NCBI RefSeq assembly: GCF_019970045.1
Contig: NZ_JAHXYI010000013.1
Span: forward strand, 1-64,000
DNA: 64,000 bases
Direction of reading: 5' to 3'
Source: Chryseobacterium sp. GVT01B
GTDB taxonomy: Bacteria; Bacteroidota; Bacteroidia; Flavobacteriales; Weeksellaceae
The notes beneath the pieces are model-generated. The model did not search any database. It was not told the DNA's origin and was given only the letters and a program-made list of their open reading frames with translations. Shown piece after piece: positions 43,578-52,179 of this stretch. Every line of letters begins with the position of its first letter. The stretch's first letter is position 1. The translations under genes and the position numbers were made by a program.

Positions 43578-44171
43578 ATGATAATAGACGAAGATTTGCT
43601 TTTAGCAAAGGGTGAAATTAGGTATTATAAACCGAATGAATTGATTTTTTGTGAAGATGAATTTCCTTTTTATTACTATCAAATAATAAATGGCAAAGTA
43701 AAGCTCAATAGCTATAAAGAAGAAGGAAAAGAGTTTATTCATAATATTTTTTCAGACGGACAGAGTTTTGGGGAATATACACTTTTTGCTGAAAAGCCCT
43801 ATCCGATGAATGCAGAGACGGTAACTCAAAGTTGTATTGTAAGGCTTCCCAAACAGGCATTTTTGGAATTAGTTGGACAAAGCACAGAGTTGTTATCGGT
43901 TATTGTAAAGAACCTTTCTCATGGAATGTATGACGAGTGCATCATTAAGAAGTATCTTACTTCACTAAGTCCTGCAGTTAAAATCAGAGGATTACTGGAT
44001 TATTTAAAAAGTTTCCAGAAAAAAAAGTTTCTGTATTCTTTCAAGATACCGTTAACCAGAAATCAGATGGCTTGCTTAACAGGACTTTGTGAGGAAACAG
44101 TCATCAGAACATTAAAAAAAATGGAAAAGGATAAAATTGTTACTATCAGGAACGGAAAAATCTTTTACTAA
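43578..44171 (+). CDS. Crp/Fnr-family transcription regulator
   Basis: 197 aa. Cyclic-nucleotide-binding-type beta-roll (about 10-120) with G-E-Y-T-L-F-A-E-K-P-Y and a following V-R-L-P-K; the phosphate-binding R-S motif of cAMP-binding Crp is absent. It lacks the Cys cluster of Fnr, so the ligand is unknown. The C-terminal HTH reads L-T-R-N-Q-M-A-C-L-T-G-L-C-E-E-T-V-I-R-T-L-K-K. The start is unusual for this phylum: AAAAGGAG lies 7 bp before the ATG, a strong Shine-Dalgarno. It lies downstream of the T6SS cluster but is separated by promoter 8. Confidence 0.88.
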   Translation: MIIDEDLLLAKGEIRYYKPNELIFCEDEFPFYYYQIINGKVKLNSYKEEGKEFIHNIFSDGQSFGEYTLFAEKPYPMNAETVTQSCIVRLPKQAFLELVGQSTELLSVIVKNLSHGMYDECIIKKYLTSLSPAVKIRGLLDYLKSFQKKKFLYSFKIPLTRNQMACLTGLCEETVIRTLKKMEKDKIVTIRNGKIFY

Positions 44172-44287
44172 ACCATTTGATTGTGGATGTAGAGGTTGTT
44201 TCTTCTGAAATTTTTTTCAAAATTTTTATTTTCAACGGTCTTATCTGCATTATGGCTTATTGATATTCATAAAATATATATTTTAAC

Positions 44288-44710
44288 ATGTCCAGACTGA
44301 TCAGTATTAGATTTTACAGACAAATGAACAATGCGAAAAAAGATAAGCTGTTGTTGGAAAAAAACGGAATTAATGGTTTTATAGCCAGTGAAAACTTCGC
44401 TAATGCTGATTCTATGCTTTTACAGGCAGTTGGTGGAATACAACTTCAGGTTTTTGATGTTGACATTGAGGATGCTATAAATATTCTAAAGAGCGATCGT
44501 ACTCATGATGAGCTAGCGTATGCAGGCGATGCAAATATAAAGACTGAAGTGTCAAATCCGTCGTGTAACCGATGTGGTTCTCATCATATATTCCAGATTG
44601 AAAAGCTAGGTGGTATTTTCGGTATGAGCCGGCGAATCCTTGGATTTCCGATTGAAATTTCAAAAACGGATTATTACTGTTACTATTGCGATGGTGAGTT
44701 TATCTGCTGA
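44288..44710 (+). CDS. DUF2007-like protein with zinc-ribbon C-terminus
   Basis: 140 aa. The N-terminal ferredoxin-like domain (about 5-70) has I-S-I-R-F-Y-R-Q, L-L-L-E-K-N-G-I and G-G-I-Q-L-Q-V-F-D-V-D-I-E-D-A, as in DUF2007 'putative signal-transducing' proteins. A C-terminal C-x-x-C ... C-x-x-C pair (C-N-R-C and C-Y-Y-C) should bind zinc. Cytoplasmic; function unknown. The start codon follows ATATTTTAAC. A long perfect hairpin lies downstream. Confidence 0.75.
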   Translation: MSRLISIRFYRQMNNAKKDKLLLEKNGINGFIASENFANADSMLLQAVGGIQLQVFDVDIEDAINILKSDRTHDELAYAGDANIKTEVSNPSCNRCGSHHIFQIEKLGGIFGMSRRILGFPIEISKTDYYCYYCDGEFIC

Positions 44711-44798
44711 TACTCTTTAGAAAAGTAGCTGAAGATCATTGAAATCAGGATGACAATAAGATTCAAGAAAAGATATGAGTCTTATACTATTATTATTT

Positions 44799-44849
44799 GT
44801 AATGGCGTAATGAAACTAAAACAGTGTTTTAGTTTCATTACGCCATTAC
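44799..44849. terminator. Perfect 24-bp inverted repeat (3-nt loop)
   Basis: Arms 44799-44822 and 44826-44849 match without error; a T6 run starts at 44856. It could terminate the 44288 transcript, but the arm length is well beyond that of an ordinary terminator. Confidence 0.75.
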
Positions 44850-44870
44850 ACTATGTTTTTTAGTTGAAAA

Positions 44871-44937
44871 ACTACAGTTTGTTAATAATAATACGAGTGT
44901 TATTGAATGAAATATGAAAAATATCTTTTTAGATTTG
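44871..44937 (+). promoter_or_regulatory. Direct-repeat promoter 9
   Basis: ACTACA (44871) and ACGAGT (44893), 22 bp apart, 59 and 37 bp before TAGATTTG (44930-44937). The next gene starts at 45213; the 270-nt leader has no terminator and no convincing ORF. Confidence 0.6.
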
Positions 44938-45212
44938 TAATAAATCTTAGGAGAACATTTATCATATTCAAATATTTGAAATATTTAAGTCTCAAACTGT
45001 TTATTTTCATTATCTGGTATTGGGTAAAGCCATCACCGGATTTTATTTTCTTTTTAATTGAACATCAGATAAAAAACATATTATTTCTGTTATTTAATAC
45101 GTAGGGGGAGCATGCATTTGCAGCATTAAAAAAACACTCAAGAAAGGTAAAATCACAGATTTAAAAAATCAGAGATATTGACATCAATTTTATTAATGTA
45201 AAAATCAATCTT

Positions 45213-45692
45213 ATGCAACAACTATGTATTCTTCTTCTATCGAGTTTGCTGGCCTTATCTTGTTCCAATAAATCATGTATCACAGGAAAGTCTCATCCGT
45301 CAACGCAAAATTCTCTTGGAACTGATACGCTTAAAGCTATTGAAAACCAATGGGTTGATAGAACTGTCACTAATGAAGTTATTACCCGTGTTGTAGATAT
45401 GCGTCAGTTTCCTGTTGAAATTCAGGAAGAATTTACTAATGAAAACCAGAAATTGGTAATACAGCTGAGAAACACAATAAAGGCTAAAATTTCCGGCCGT
45501 ATCATTCCGGATTCGGGACAGGATAATATCCGGTTTAATAATATTGAGCTGAATCAGCGAAGCATTGATGGCCCTTTTGGAAAAGACTTTGAATATAATC
45601 TAACCCAGATAGGGGATTACAATCTTGTGATAGAAAAAAGTTTAATGGCTTCCGGAAGCCAGGTTGGAAAATTTAGGGTTGTTCTGAAATAA
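45213..45692 (+). CDS. Lipoprotein of unknown function
   Basis: 159 aa. Signal peptide ending L-A-L-S-C (Cys about residue 17), a polar linker with a second Cys (K-S-C), then a beta-rich domain (about 60-159) with V-V-D-M-R-Q-F and a terminal V-G-K-F-R-V-V-L-K. I do not recognise the family. Its probable promoter is direct-repeat promoter 9. The next small gene starts 64 bp later. Confidence 0.75.
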   Translation: MQQLCILLLSSLLALSCSNKSCITGKSHPSTQNSLGTDTLKAIENQWVDRTVTNEVITRVVDMRQFPVEIQEEFTNENQKLVIQLRNTIKAKISGRIIPDSGQDNIRFNNIELNQRSIDGPFGKDFEYNLTQIGDYNLVIEKSLMASGSQVGKFRVVLK

Positions 45693-45756
45693 TACTCTGA
45701 ATCTATTATCCATATTAGGTTCTATCCTAATATATGTTCAATTAAAATATTAATAT

Positions 45757-46029
45757 ATGAAAAATGTAAATCAATTTGTCAGTAATGTTCCATTTGACAA
45801 AGTTATTGTTTTTGACAGAGAAGGAAATGAAACGATTTTAACAACTTACAAGATTATCATTGAGTTGGGCGGTAAACAATATTTCATTGAGAATAGTCCG
45901 CATCCACGAAAACCGGATGGATTAAGTATCTATTTCGATGCTAATCGGGGGAACCCAAAGTATTTTGCAATTTACCCCGGCGGTGGTAATCTGGTGCATT
46001 TGTCCATTAATTCCTGTGAAGATTTATAA
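45757..46029 (+). CDS. Small protein of unknown function
   Basis: 90 aa, no signal peptide. A single beta-rich domain is suggested by alternating strands (K-V-I-V-F-D-R-E, Y-K-I-I-I-E-L-G, L-S-I-Y-F-D-A). Codon use and amino-acid content look coding, and it follows the lipoprotein by 64 bp. It is not recognised. Downstream, 46030-46335 holds only a 9-bp hairpin (46073-46096) without a T-run. Confidence 0.6.
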   Translation: MKNVNQFVSNVPFDKVIVFDREGNETILTTYKIIIELGGKQYFIENSPHPRKPDGLSIYFDANRGNPKYFAIYPGGGNLVHLSINSCEDL

Positions 46030-46335
46030 AACCGTGTTTTTGTTTTTAATGATGATACTGTTTTTTCTAAAAATAAGAAGGAATCCACCTTCTTATAAAG
46101 ATCATATTCTCAACTTTATTGTGAAATTTACGCAGACTATCTGTAAAATTATCTTTGAAAGACGCAATATGTTTGGTTATGGTAAGTATATTTTAAATTG
46201 TAAGGGATTTGATTTATTATTTTACTGGATTCAGGACCAGGACTATTTCTCCTTCTTCTAGCAATTTAATAAAGATCTCATCAATTATTAAAATTGAAAA
46301 GCTTTCTGCTTTCTGATATCTTTAAAAAATTATTC

Positions 46336-46578
46336 TTACCTGCAATTGAGAATCTGATCTTTACACATTCTATACACCATATATTTATTATCGGTTGAAA
46401 ATTTAATACAGGATTGATCATTAAATTTTTTAGGGTCTTTCCTGTATTCGTCCATATATCTTTGGAAGTCTTCAGCTTTAAAAGGTAAAATCATAATTTC
46501 TGCATCATTAAATTTTCTTAATTCTCCCAAACTTTTTAAAATTTCTTTTTTGTGCTGTAATGCCTGATTAAAATTCAT
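46336..46578 (-). CDS. Small hypothetical protein
   Basis: 80 aa, charged and helical (L-K-S-L-G-E-L-R-K-F, Y-M-D-E-Y-R-K-D-P-K-K), no signal peptide, two Cys at the end. Composition looks like a real cytoplasmic protein. No family recognised; it is alone on the minus strand. Confidence 0.5.
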   Translation of the reverse strand: MNFNQALQHKKEILKSLGELRKFNDAEIMILPFKAEDFQRYMDEYRKDPKKFNDQSCIKFSTDNKYMVYRMCKDQILNCR

Positions 46579-47500
46579 GATTATTTTTTTTTGAATTAAA
46601 GTTAGAAATGATCAGCTATAGGTAATCGATTGGTTATTGGATCACGTCAGTTTACTTGGCTGATTACATGTAATCAGCTTAATGGTAGAACGCTATTGAT
46701 TAAAATTTGGGGTAATAAATGTTTATCAAAAATAATTAAAAAAAATGCAAAAAACAAGAGTGTTATGTTTTCTTGCAGGATGTAATGTATTTAATAATAG
46801 GTGTTTGTGCCCATGTTGGTTTTTGCAATTTCACCATTTTTTTTTAAAAAATACTAGTCAGCGAATGCTTTTTTATTGCATAAAAAAAGTTGTTTCATTT
46901 TATGGCATAAAAATAACAAATAGCCATTCAAAGCGGTGTTTCTTTATTTTTAAAATGTGGAAATTGTAAAGCGTAAAGAATTTCAGAAAGTTTGAAATAA
47001 TGAATTTAATGTCAAGAAGTTTTATTAACTGGACGATTATTTATTGTAATGAAAAAACTATATATTATTAGAGAAAATACTATATTATATAACGCAATAT
47101 CCATTGTGAAGAGATACTCAATAATTTTGTTTCAAATGCTATACCTAATCTTGAAATTTACCTTTTTTATTGTTAACTATAAACCGTAAATCAATCAAAC
47201 TGTGTTATGATTTTCTGATTGTTCCACTGACAATTGTATAGAGCTATGAAAGATATTTTAGAATCAGATTACTGTATTACAGTGTACGAAATTTCTACAG
47301 AATGTATGCTGGTGGTATTGCTCAGAATACTCATAAAGAAAATTAAAGGAATATTTACAAAAGTGATTTTCAATATTATAAAATGCAGAAACTTGACAGA
47401 AATTGCTGAAAAACTAATCCAAAATCTTTCAAAAAATTATTTTAATAATCCTATATCATTGTGTCTTTATAACTAAAAAAACAAAAATATATTAACTTCA
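46579..47500. other. Gene-poor region
   Basis: AT-rich, about 0.9 kb. Two short frames (46745-46969 and 47234-47476, plus) have poor or ambiguous coding character. A direct-repeat pair, ACTATA at 47057 and 47079, lies here, but the nearest TAnnTTTG box (47122) is 5 bp off the usual spacing. The second frame could encode an 76-80 aa peptide from it; not supported well enough to call. Confidence 0.4.
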
Positions 47501-47524
47501 ACGGTAATTTATTGTAGTTAAATA

Positions 47525-47593
47525 ACTACAATAAATTAGAAATAATATGACTGCTTTAAAACAGGGGACTTAAAAAACTTCTTTATAAATTTG
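47525..47593 (+). promoter_or_regulatory. Direct-repeat promoter 10
   Basis: ACTACA (47525) and ATGACT (47547), 22 bp apart, 61 and 39 bp before TAAATTTG (47586-47593). The distal repeat is half of a perfect palindrome with 13-bp arms (47508-47535). Confidence 0.6.
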
Positions 47594-47599
47594 CAGCCA

Positions 47600-47697
47600 G
47601 ACCTGGATAGTATTATCTTGATCGTTAGGATTTTTTTATTATAGGTCTGAATGATATATTATTTTATGATCCGGCTTATTTTGCCGGATTTTATTCT
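47600..47697 (+). ncRNA. Candidate small RNA from direct-repeat promoter 10
   Basis: About 95 nt, no credible ORF, ending in ATCCGGC/GCCGGAT (47669-47689) and a T-rich run. The stretch TAGGTCTGAATGAT before the hairpin resembles TAGGCTCTAAATGAT at 58339 in the unit at 58301, and both hairpins begin ATCCGGC. Confidence 0.45.
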
Positions 47698-47699
47698 TA

Positions 47700-48506
47700 T
47701 TAGATGTTAGCTAATATCTCTATCCAGTTTTTAATGAAAGTTTCCCGCTTGATTTCAGATAATACTTCCAGAGAAAGATAAGGATTAAGGTCTTCCAATT
47801 CAACCAGAAGAAGAGAATTATCCGAAATACAACAAGCATCCACTCTTGTTATTCCTCTCTTAAGACTGTTCCACTGAATAAACTGATCTGCAAATTCAAT
47901 TTCGTTGGCTGAAGGAACGTATTCAATGAGTTCCCATCTTTTATCTTTTTGTGGTGCATAAACAGCGTATTGAAACTGGTTATTGAGATAAATAAAAGAA
48001 ACTTCGTATTTAAAGTCAATATAGGGCTGTATAATTTTACCATTAAGTTCTATGTTGTGAACATCTCTATAGCTGATTTTTTCCTGACCTATTGAATCTG
48101 CTCCATTTTTCATTTTAACCATATAATTTTCAGAAACTCCAAGTGTATTAAGTTCACTTAAGTTTTCTACGGTAGGAATAACAGGAAAATTATTCTTTGT
48201 GAGATATAGCAAGTAATCCTTTCCTTTCTGATCACCTTTCCCGTCAAATGAGTTGAATGTTAAGAGATTTTTCTTTTTAACATTGTCAACAAATTCTTTA
48301 AAGTAGGGTTCATAATTCATGACGGATCCAGTATTTCTGAAAATGATGATATCTGCATATTCAAGATATGAATTAGCCTGATGAGGATGTCCAATCAGAA
48401 TATTAAAGTGATCTTTCAGCTTTGAAGATATATAAAGATCCTCTTTATAATAGGCTCTTCCTTTAGCCTGATAATAAAAGTCTGTAAGATATAAGATGTT
48501 TTTCAT
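47700..48506 (-). CDS. ATP-grasp family enzyme
   Basis: 268 aa from the ATG at 48506; a longer frame to 48617 adds 37 residues that look non-coding. Pre-ATP-grasp region with D-I-I-I-F-R-N-T-G (about 50), the G-K-G-D-Q-K-G-K-D segment (about 95), V-K-M-K-N-G-A-D-S-I-G-Q-E (about 135) with a glycine-rich loop, and the metal-binding L-L-V-E-L-E-D-L-N-P-Y-L-S-L (Glu and Asn, about 240). This matches carboxylate-amine ligases of the RimK/glutathione-synthetase-like group. Substrate unknown. It is a single gene, convergent with the 47600 unit. Confidence 0.8.
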   Translation of the reverse strand: MKNILYLTDFYYQAKGRAYYKEDLYISSKLKDHFNILIGHPHQANSYLEYADIIIFRNTGSVMNYEPYFKEFVDNVKKKNLLTFNSFDGKGDQKGKDYLLYLTKNNFPVIPTVENLSELNTLGVSENYMVKMKNGADSIGQEKISYRDVHNIELNGKIIQPYIDFKYEVSFIYLNNQFQYAVYAPQKDKRWELIEYVPSANEIEFADQFIQWNSLKRGITRVDACCISDNSLLLVELEDLNPYLSLEVLSEIKRETFIKNWIEILANI

Positions 48507-48638
48507 TTTTAAAATGTATCGGACAAAAATAAATGTAATTCCAGGTTGTCTAATACTCTTGTTTGTAGTAGTATTTGGAATTTGATATAAATGTACAGCT
48601 GTTATTTTTGTATACAATCTGTTTTTATTAGATAAAAA

Positions 48639-48706
48639 ACTACAGTCTGCTAGTTGTAATGTTACTGATGATCAGTGTTTTATTTACTAATGAATTGTTA
48701 AGTTTG
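48639..48706 (+). promoter_or_regulatory. Direct-repeat promoter 11, for FISUMP copy 2
   Basis: ACTACA (48639) and GTTACT (48661) at exactly 60 and 38 bp before TAAGTTTG (48699-48706). Leader of about 190 nt; the leader end AAAATATTTAACAA recurs before the remnant at 54101. Confidence 0.7.
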
Positions 48707-48903
48707 TAGTGTTTCCTTTTGTACATTATTTAGTTAATGGTTAATGGTAGTGATATTGTAATGTAAACGAAATATTACAAGGAAGAATTTCTAAAAGATA
48801 GAATGTTATCAGGCTATGGTATCTGATTAGATCTATACAGCTGAAGAAAAATTAGGTTTCCTAAATGTATTTATTATTAAGTAATCATTAAAATATTTAA
48901 CAA

Positions 48904-50181
48904 ATGAGAAAAATGTATTTATTATCAATGTTTTTAATTGGTGCTCTAGCTTACGGGCAGGTAGGGGTAAATAATATAACACCAAAGTCAACTTTGGATA
49001 TTATGAGTAAAACGACAGACGGAAGTACTTCCGAGGGGTTAATTATTCCCAGAGTGACAGGTAATGCTCTTAAAGCTGCTGAAACTTCTACAGTATACGG
49101 TGATGATCAGGATGCTGCACTTGTTTTTGTTACTGCTGCGCCTGATCCTGATAACCGCACAGGCCAGGTTGAAGGAATGGATTCCAGAGGGTTTTATTAC
49201 TTCGATGCAGGTAGTAATCGCTGGGTGAAGATGGTCTCCAGTGGAACCAGTACTGCCGCCCTCGCTCAGCTATTGTGTTCAGGATCTTCGGATGTTGGGG
49301 TATTAGAATCCGGACAGTCAGCGGCAGGAGTAAGCACAACAATTCCTTACAGTGGGGGGAATGGAGGTATTTATTCAGCACAGATTGTTAATTCAATAGG
49401 AGTAACTGGTCTTACAGCAGTTTTGACATCCGGAACCTTAAATAATGGTAGTGGTACCTTAATCTATACTATTACTGGAACTCCTTCAGCAGCAGGTAAT
49501 GCTATTTTTGATATTGATTTTGCAGGTCAAACCTGTGGATTCAGCAGGACGGTTCAACCTTCAAGCAATTTTCCAGATGTAGTACCTGTTATTATTAATG
49601 GTCAAACCCGTCAGATGTTGACCCATAACTTAGGTGGAGATACTACTCAGGATCCTAATGTTCCTACTCAGGCTATCATGGGAAATTATTACCAGTGGGG
49701 AAAAAAGAATGCTGTTGCTACAGCGTATACGCCTGCCAGTGCGATCTCAGGGTGGAATACATCGGCTGCGGGCAATAAGGCTTGGAATAGTGGTACTGAA
49801 GCTGCTCCTGTAAAGACTGCTAACGATCCTTGTCCTTCAGGTTTTAGAGTTCTTACTCGAAATGAATGGACTGGATTTAATACTGCGAGTACAACAACTA
49901 ATATAGGAACATGGGCTACTACAACTACAAATGGTGCTACCAACTTCAGCGCTGCCAAGGTATTTAGTAATAATGGAAGTACTGTAACTCTTCCTATAAT
50001 AGGAATGCGAGATAATACTACAGGAGTATTGGTTAACCGTGCTAATATTGGTTATTATTGGAGTAGTACAGAGAATGGTACTCTTTATTCGTATTTCCAA
50101 TCGGTAACTAGCAGTAGTAATAATCCCTCAGGTTATAATACTCGGCCGACTGGAATAGGGATTCGTTGTATTTCGGAATAA
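48904..50181 (+). CDS. Secreted FISUMP-domain protein, copy 2
   Basis: 425 aa, collinear with the 7150 product: signal ending A-Y-G-Q, opening module V-G-V-N-N-I-T-P-K-S-T-L-D-I and P-R-V-T-G, the middle beta region, and the FISUMP domain with M-G-N-Y-Y-Q-W-G, D-P-C-P-S-G-F-R-V, G-Y-Y-W-S-S-T and I-R-C-I at the end. Identity is high up to about residue 330 and drops in the last 90 residues, which form the ligand-facing lectin-like loops. It is under direct-repeat promoter 11 and followed by a terminator; the same downstream block as at 8655 and 54325 follows. Confidence 0.9.
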   Translation: MRKMYLLSMFLIGALAYGQVGVNNITPKSTLDIMSKTTDGSTSEGLIIPRVTGNALKAAETSTVYGDDQDAALVFVTAAPDPDNRTGQVEGMDSRGFYYFDAGSNRWVKMVSSGTSTAALAQLLCSGSSDVGVLESGQSAAGVSTTIPYSGGNGGIYSAQIVNSIGVTGLTAVLTSGTLNNGSGTLIYTITGTPSAAGNAIFDIDFAGQTCGFSRTVQPSSNFPDVVPVIINGQTRQMLTHNLGGDTTQDPNVPTQAIMGNYYQWGKKNAVATAYTPASAISGWNTSAAGNKAWNSGTEAAPVKTANDPCPSGFRVLTRNEWTGFNTASTTTNIGTWATTTTNGATNFSAAKVFSNNGSTVTLPIIGMRDNTTGVLVNRANIGYYWSSTENGTLYSYFQSVTSSSNNPSGYNTRPTGIGIRCISE

Positions 50182-50247
50182 AATTTTGACAAGTATTAAT
50201 TAGCACATTAATAGGCTATTATAGGGTTTGTTTCTTTATTCAAACTC

Positions 50248-50283
50248 GTGCGGCAAGATGTAAGATTCCCTTGCCGCACTTTA
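50248..50283 (+). terminator. Terminator after FISUMP copy 2
   Basis: Perfect 10-bp stem GTGCGGCAAG/CTTGCCGCAC, 12-nt loop, short T-run. Confidence 0.85.
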
Positions 50284-50384
50284 AAAACTAAAATTTGATT
50301 GAGAATATTAAATATGGCTTTTTTGATCATTGTTTCAGTAATTAATTATCTTAAATTCTCATTTTTAATTTCAAAATCATTCTT

Positions 50385-50605
50385 AAGTATTAAATATAAT
50401 TTGTTACAACTACTTAAGACAGCCATGATTAATTTGAATTAAAAGCACAAGGTTCCTATATATAATTGTAACTGTGTCTTTAGAAGTGGTAATCATTATT
50501 AGGATATGTAACCAGTATATGTACTGAATGTTATTGAGATAGAATGTAGAATTGTACAAAATATTTATATTTCACTTTTGGTGGCAGTTAGGATCCTCTA
50601 AAATA
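50385..50605 (+). repeat. Block downstream of FISUMP copy 2 (copy B)
   Basis: About 220 bp aligned throughout with 54260-54480 (for example TATTAAATATAATTTGTTAC and AAAATATTTATATTTCACTT). The last 110 bp also align with 8655-8765. It lies 110 bp upstream of the LytTR gene and may hold its promoter. Confidence 0.75.
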
Positions 50606-50713
50606 TAATGGAAACAAATCATCACATACAGACGTGATGATGTATTTGATATTTTAGTTCAACATTTTAATTATCATTATATGGGATTTTAATTTTTAAA
50701 ATTGGATTAATAA

Positions 50714-51466
50714 ATGATTACCGCAGTAATAGTTGATGATGAACCAATAAACGTCTGCAATTTACAATACTTATTAACATGTCATTGTCCATCGGTAAAT
50801 ATTGAGGGTACAGCCGGCTGTGTAGATGAGGCATATTCTGTTATTAAAGCTGTAAGACCTGATGTTGTATTTCTTGATATAGAAATGCCTAAGAAAAATG
50901 GGTTTGAACTTTTAAAATATTTCAAACACTTGCAATTCGATGTTATTTTTGTGACAGCTTATGACTTCTATGGAATACAGGCGATTAAATTTTCTGCATT
51001 GGATTATTTGCTGAAACCCATTAATATAGATGAACTAAAGGCTACCGTAGAAAAAATTGAATTTTCGCTTGCAAAAAAATTAGAGAATATAAGGCTTCGT
51101 CACCTTATGGAACTATTGGAAGACAAACTGCCTCTTGAAAATAAAAAAATAGCTCTGCCAACCCAAAAGGAAACTCTACTTGTCCCCGTTCAAAATATTT
51201 TGCGATGTGAATCATCGAATAACTATACTATTTTCTATTTAATAAATGGTTTGGTACATGTGATTTCCAAACCTATTTATGAATATGAGGAGATGTTCAG
51301 ATCTTTTGGGTTTATAAGATGTCATCAGTCACATCTGGTCAATAAAAGGCATGTAATAAGCATTTTAAATCAAGATTCAGGATATTTAGTTTTGGCTTTT
51401 ACAGATCAAAAGATCCCAATATCACGTCAAAGAAAGATCTTGGTAAAAGAGGCATTGAAAAGTTAG
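50714..51466 (+). CDS. LytTR-family response regulator
   Basis: 250 aa. Receiver domain: V-D-D-E-P at the start, phosphoacceptor in V-F-L-D-I-E-M-P-K-K-N-G (about 57), Thr in V-T-A-Y-D and Lys in Y-L-L-K-P-I. LytTR DNA-binding domain about 140-248: I-L-R-C-E-S-S-N-N-Y-T, F-I-R-C-H-Q-S-H-L-V-N and the terminal P-I-S-R-Q-R-K. LytTR proteins bind pairs of short direct repeats about two helical turns apart. The LytS-type kinase at 52180 is the natural partner, although a terminator and a small ORF lie between. It is the best local candidate for reading the direct-repeat promoters. Confidence 0.92.
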   Translation: MITAVIVDDEPINVCNLQYLLTCHCPSVNIEGTAGCVDEAYSVIKAVRPDVVFLDIEMPKKNGFELLKYFKHLQFDVIFVTAYDFYGIQAIKFSALDYLLKPINIDELKATVEKIEFSLAKKLENIRLRHLMELLEDKLPLENKKIALPTQKETLLVPVQNILRCESSNNYTIFYLINGLVHVISKPIYEYEEMFRSFGFIRCHQSHLVNKRHVISILNQDSGYLVLAFTDQKIPISRQRKILVKEALKS

Positions 51467-51631
51467 GTCATATACTATTGATATTTTGTGTTTTTAATCG
51501 TTAAGTACTTTATTATTTGGTTTTTGATGTGACTTATACAAAATTGATCTTATTTTATGTTTTCAGAAATTATATTTACATTATTCCTTATGATTAGAAT
51601 ATATAATTATGGGGATTTATTAGTATTTGAA

Positions 51632-51659
51632 GCTTCCCTATATCAGGGAAGTTTTTTTT
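51632..51659 (+). terminator. Terminator after the LytTR gene
   Basis: Stem CTTCCCT/AGGGAAG, 5-nt loop, T8. Confidence 0.85.
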
Positions 51660-51859
51660 AGCAGATGCTAAAAGTCTTTTTAATCTTTTTTTTGGACACA
51701 TAAGATTTTAATTGTAGGGGTTTTCTAATGGATAGTTACTCTATCAAATTACCAATTGATTCAGATTCACATTGATTCTATCTGCTTGCACATTGTTATG
51801 CTTAACTATATTCATATGTATCTATTTTTACGCAATTAAACAATTAAAATATTTAAAAA

Positions 51860-52042
51860 ATGGAAAATGTAAAACTTACAACTATATTGAGAATGTTGAT
51901 TGTAATTTTTATCAATATACATGTTCAGTGTCTAAAGAATGATAATGCAATTACTAAAATTACTAAGAAGAAGAAAAAAGAACCAAAGAAATCGGATATT
52001 TCAATAGAAACTGGATATCGAAAAATTCGTAGAACAATTTGA
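51860..52042 (+). CDS. Possible small lipoprotein or peptide
   Basis: 60 aa: hydrophobic N-terminus (L-R-M-L-I-V-I-F-I-N-I) with a lipobox-like end H-V-Q-C, then a very basic tail (K-K-K-K-K-E-P-K-K). The layout resembles the small lipoprotein at 59612. Leader AAAATATTTAAAAA fits local start sites. Evidence is weak because of the short length. Confidence 0.4.
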   Translation: MENVKLTTILRMLIVIFINIHVQCLKNDNAITKITKKKKKEPKKSDISIETGYRKIRRTI

Positions 52043-52179
52043 TATACCGAATGGAAAGTATTATGAAATGTATAGCCTGTATAGATACTCTTGATAAAAA
52101 TTGCCATGCATAATGTTATGGTAACCCATAATTTTTAACGGTAAAAACTAAATATATAAAAAAAGTAAATGATCGAAAA

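Noticed and set aside
44907..45104. Plus-strand frame overlapping the -7 box of promoter 9
   Set aside because: It begins upstream of the likely transcription start and is dominated by Ile, Phe and Lys, as expected for random AT-rich sequence.
45938..46261. Plus-strand frame overlapping the end of the 45757 gene
   Set aside because: Out of frame with a better gene and without a signal or domain; treated as a shadow frame.
46745..46969. Short plus-strand frame rich in Cys and Phe
   Set aside because: Odd composition, no leader pattern, no similarity that I recognise; likely chance in AT-rich DNA.
47234..47476. Plus-strand frame of about 80 codons after an ACTATA repeat pair at 47057
   Set aside because: The repeat pair is 5 bp off the usual distance from its -7 box and the peptide is hydrophobic and low in Gly/Asp; not enough to call a gene.
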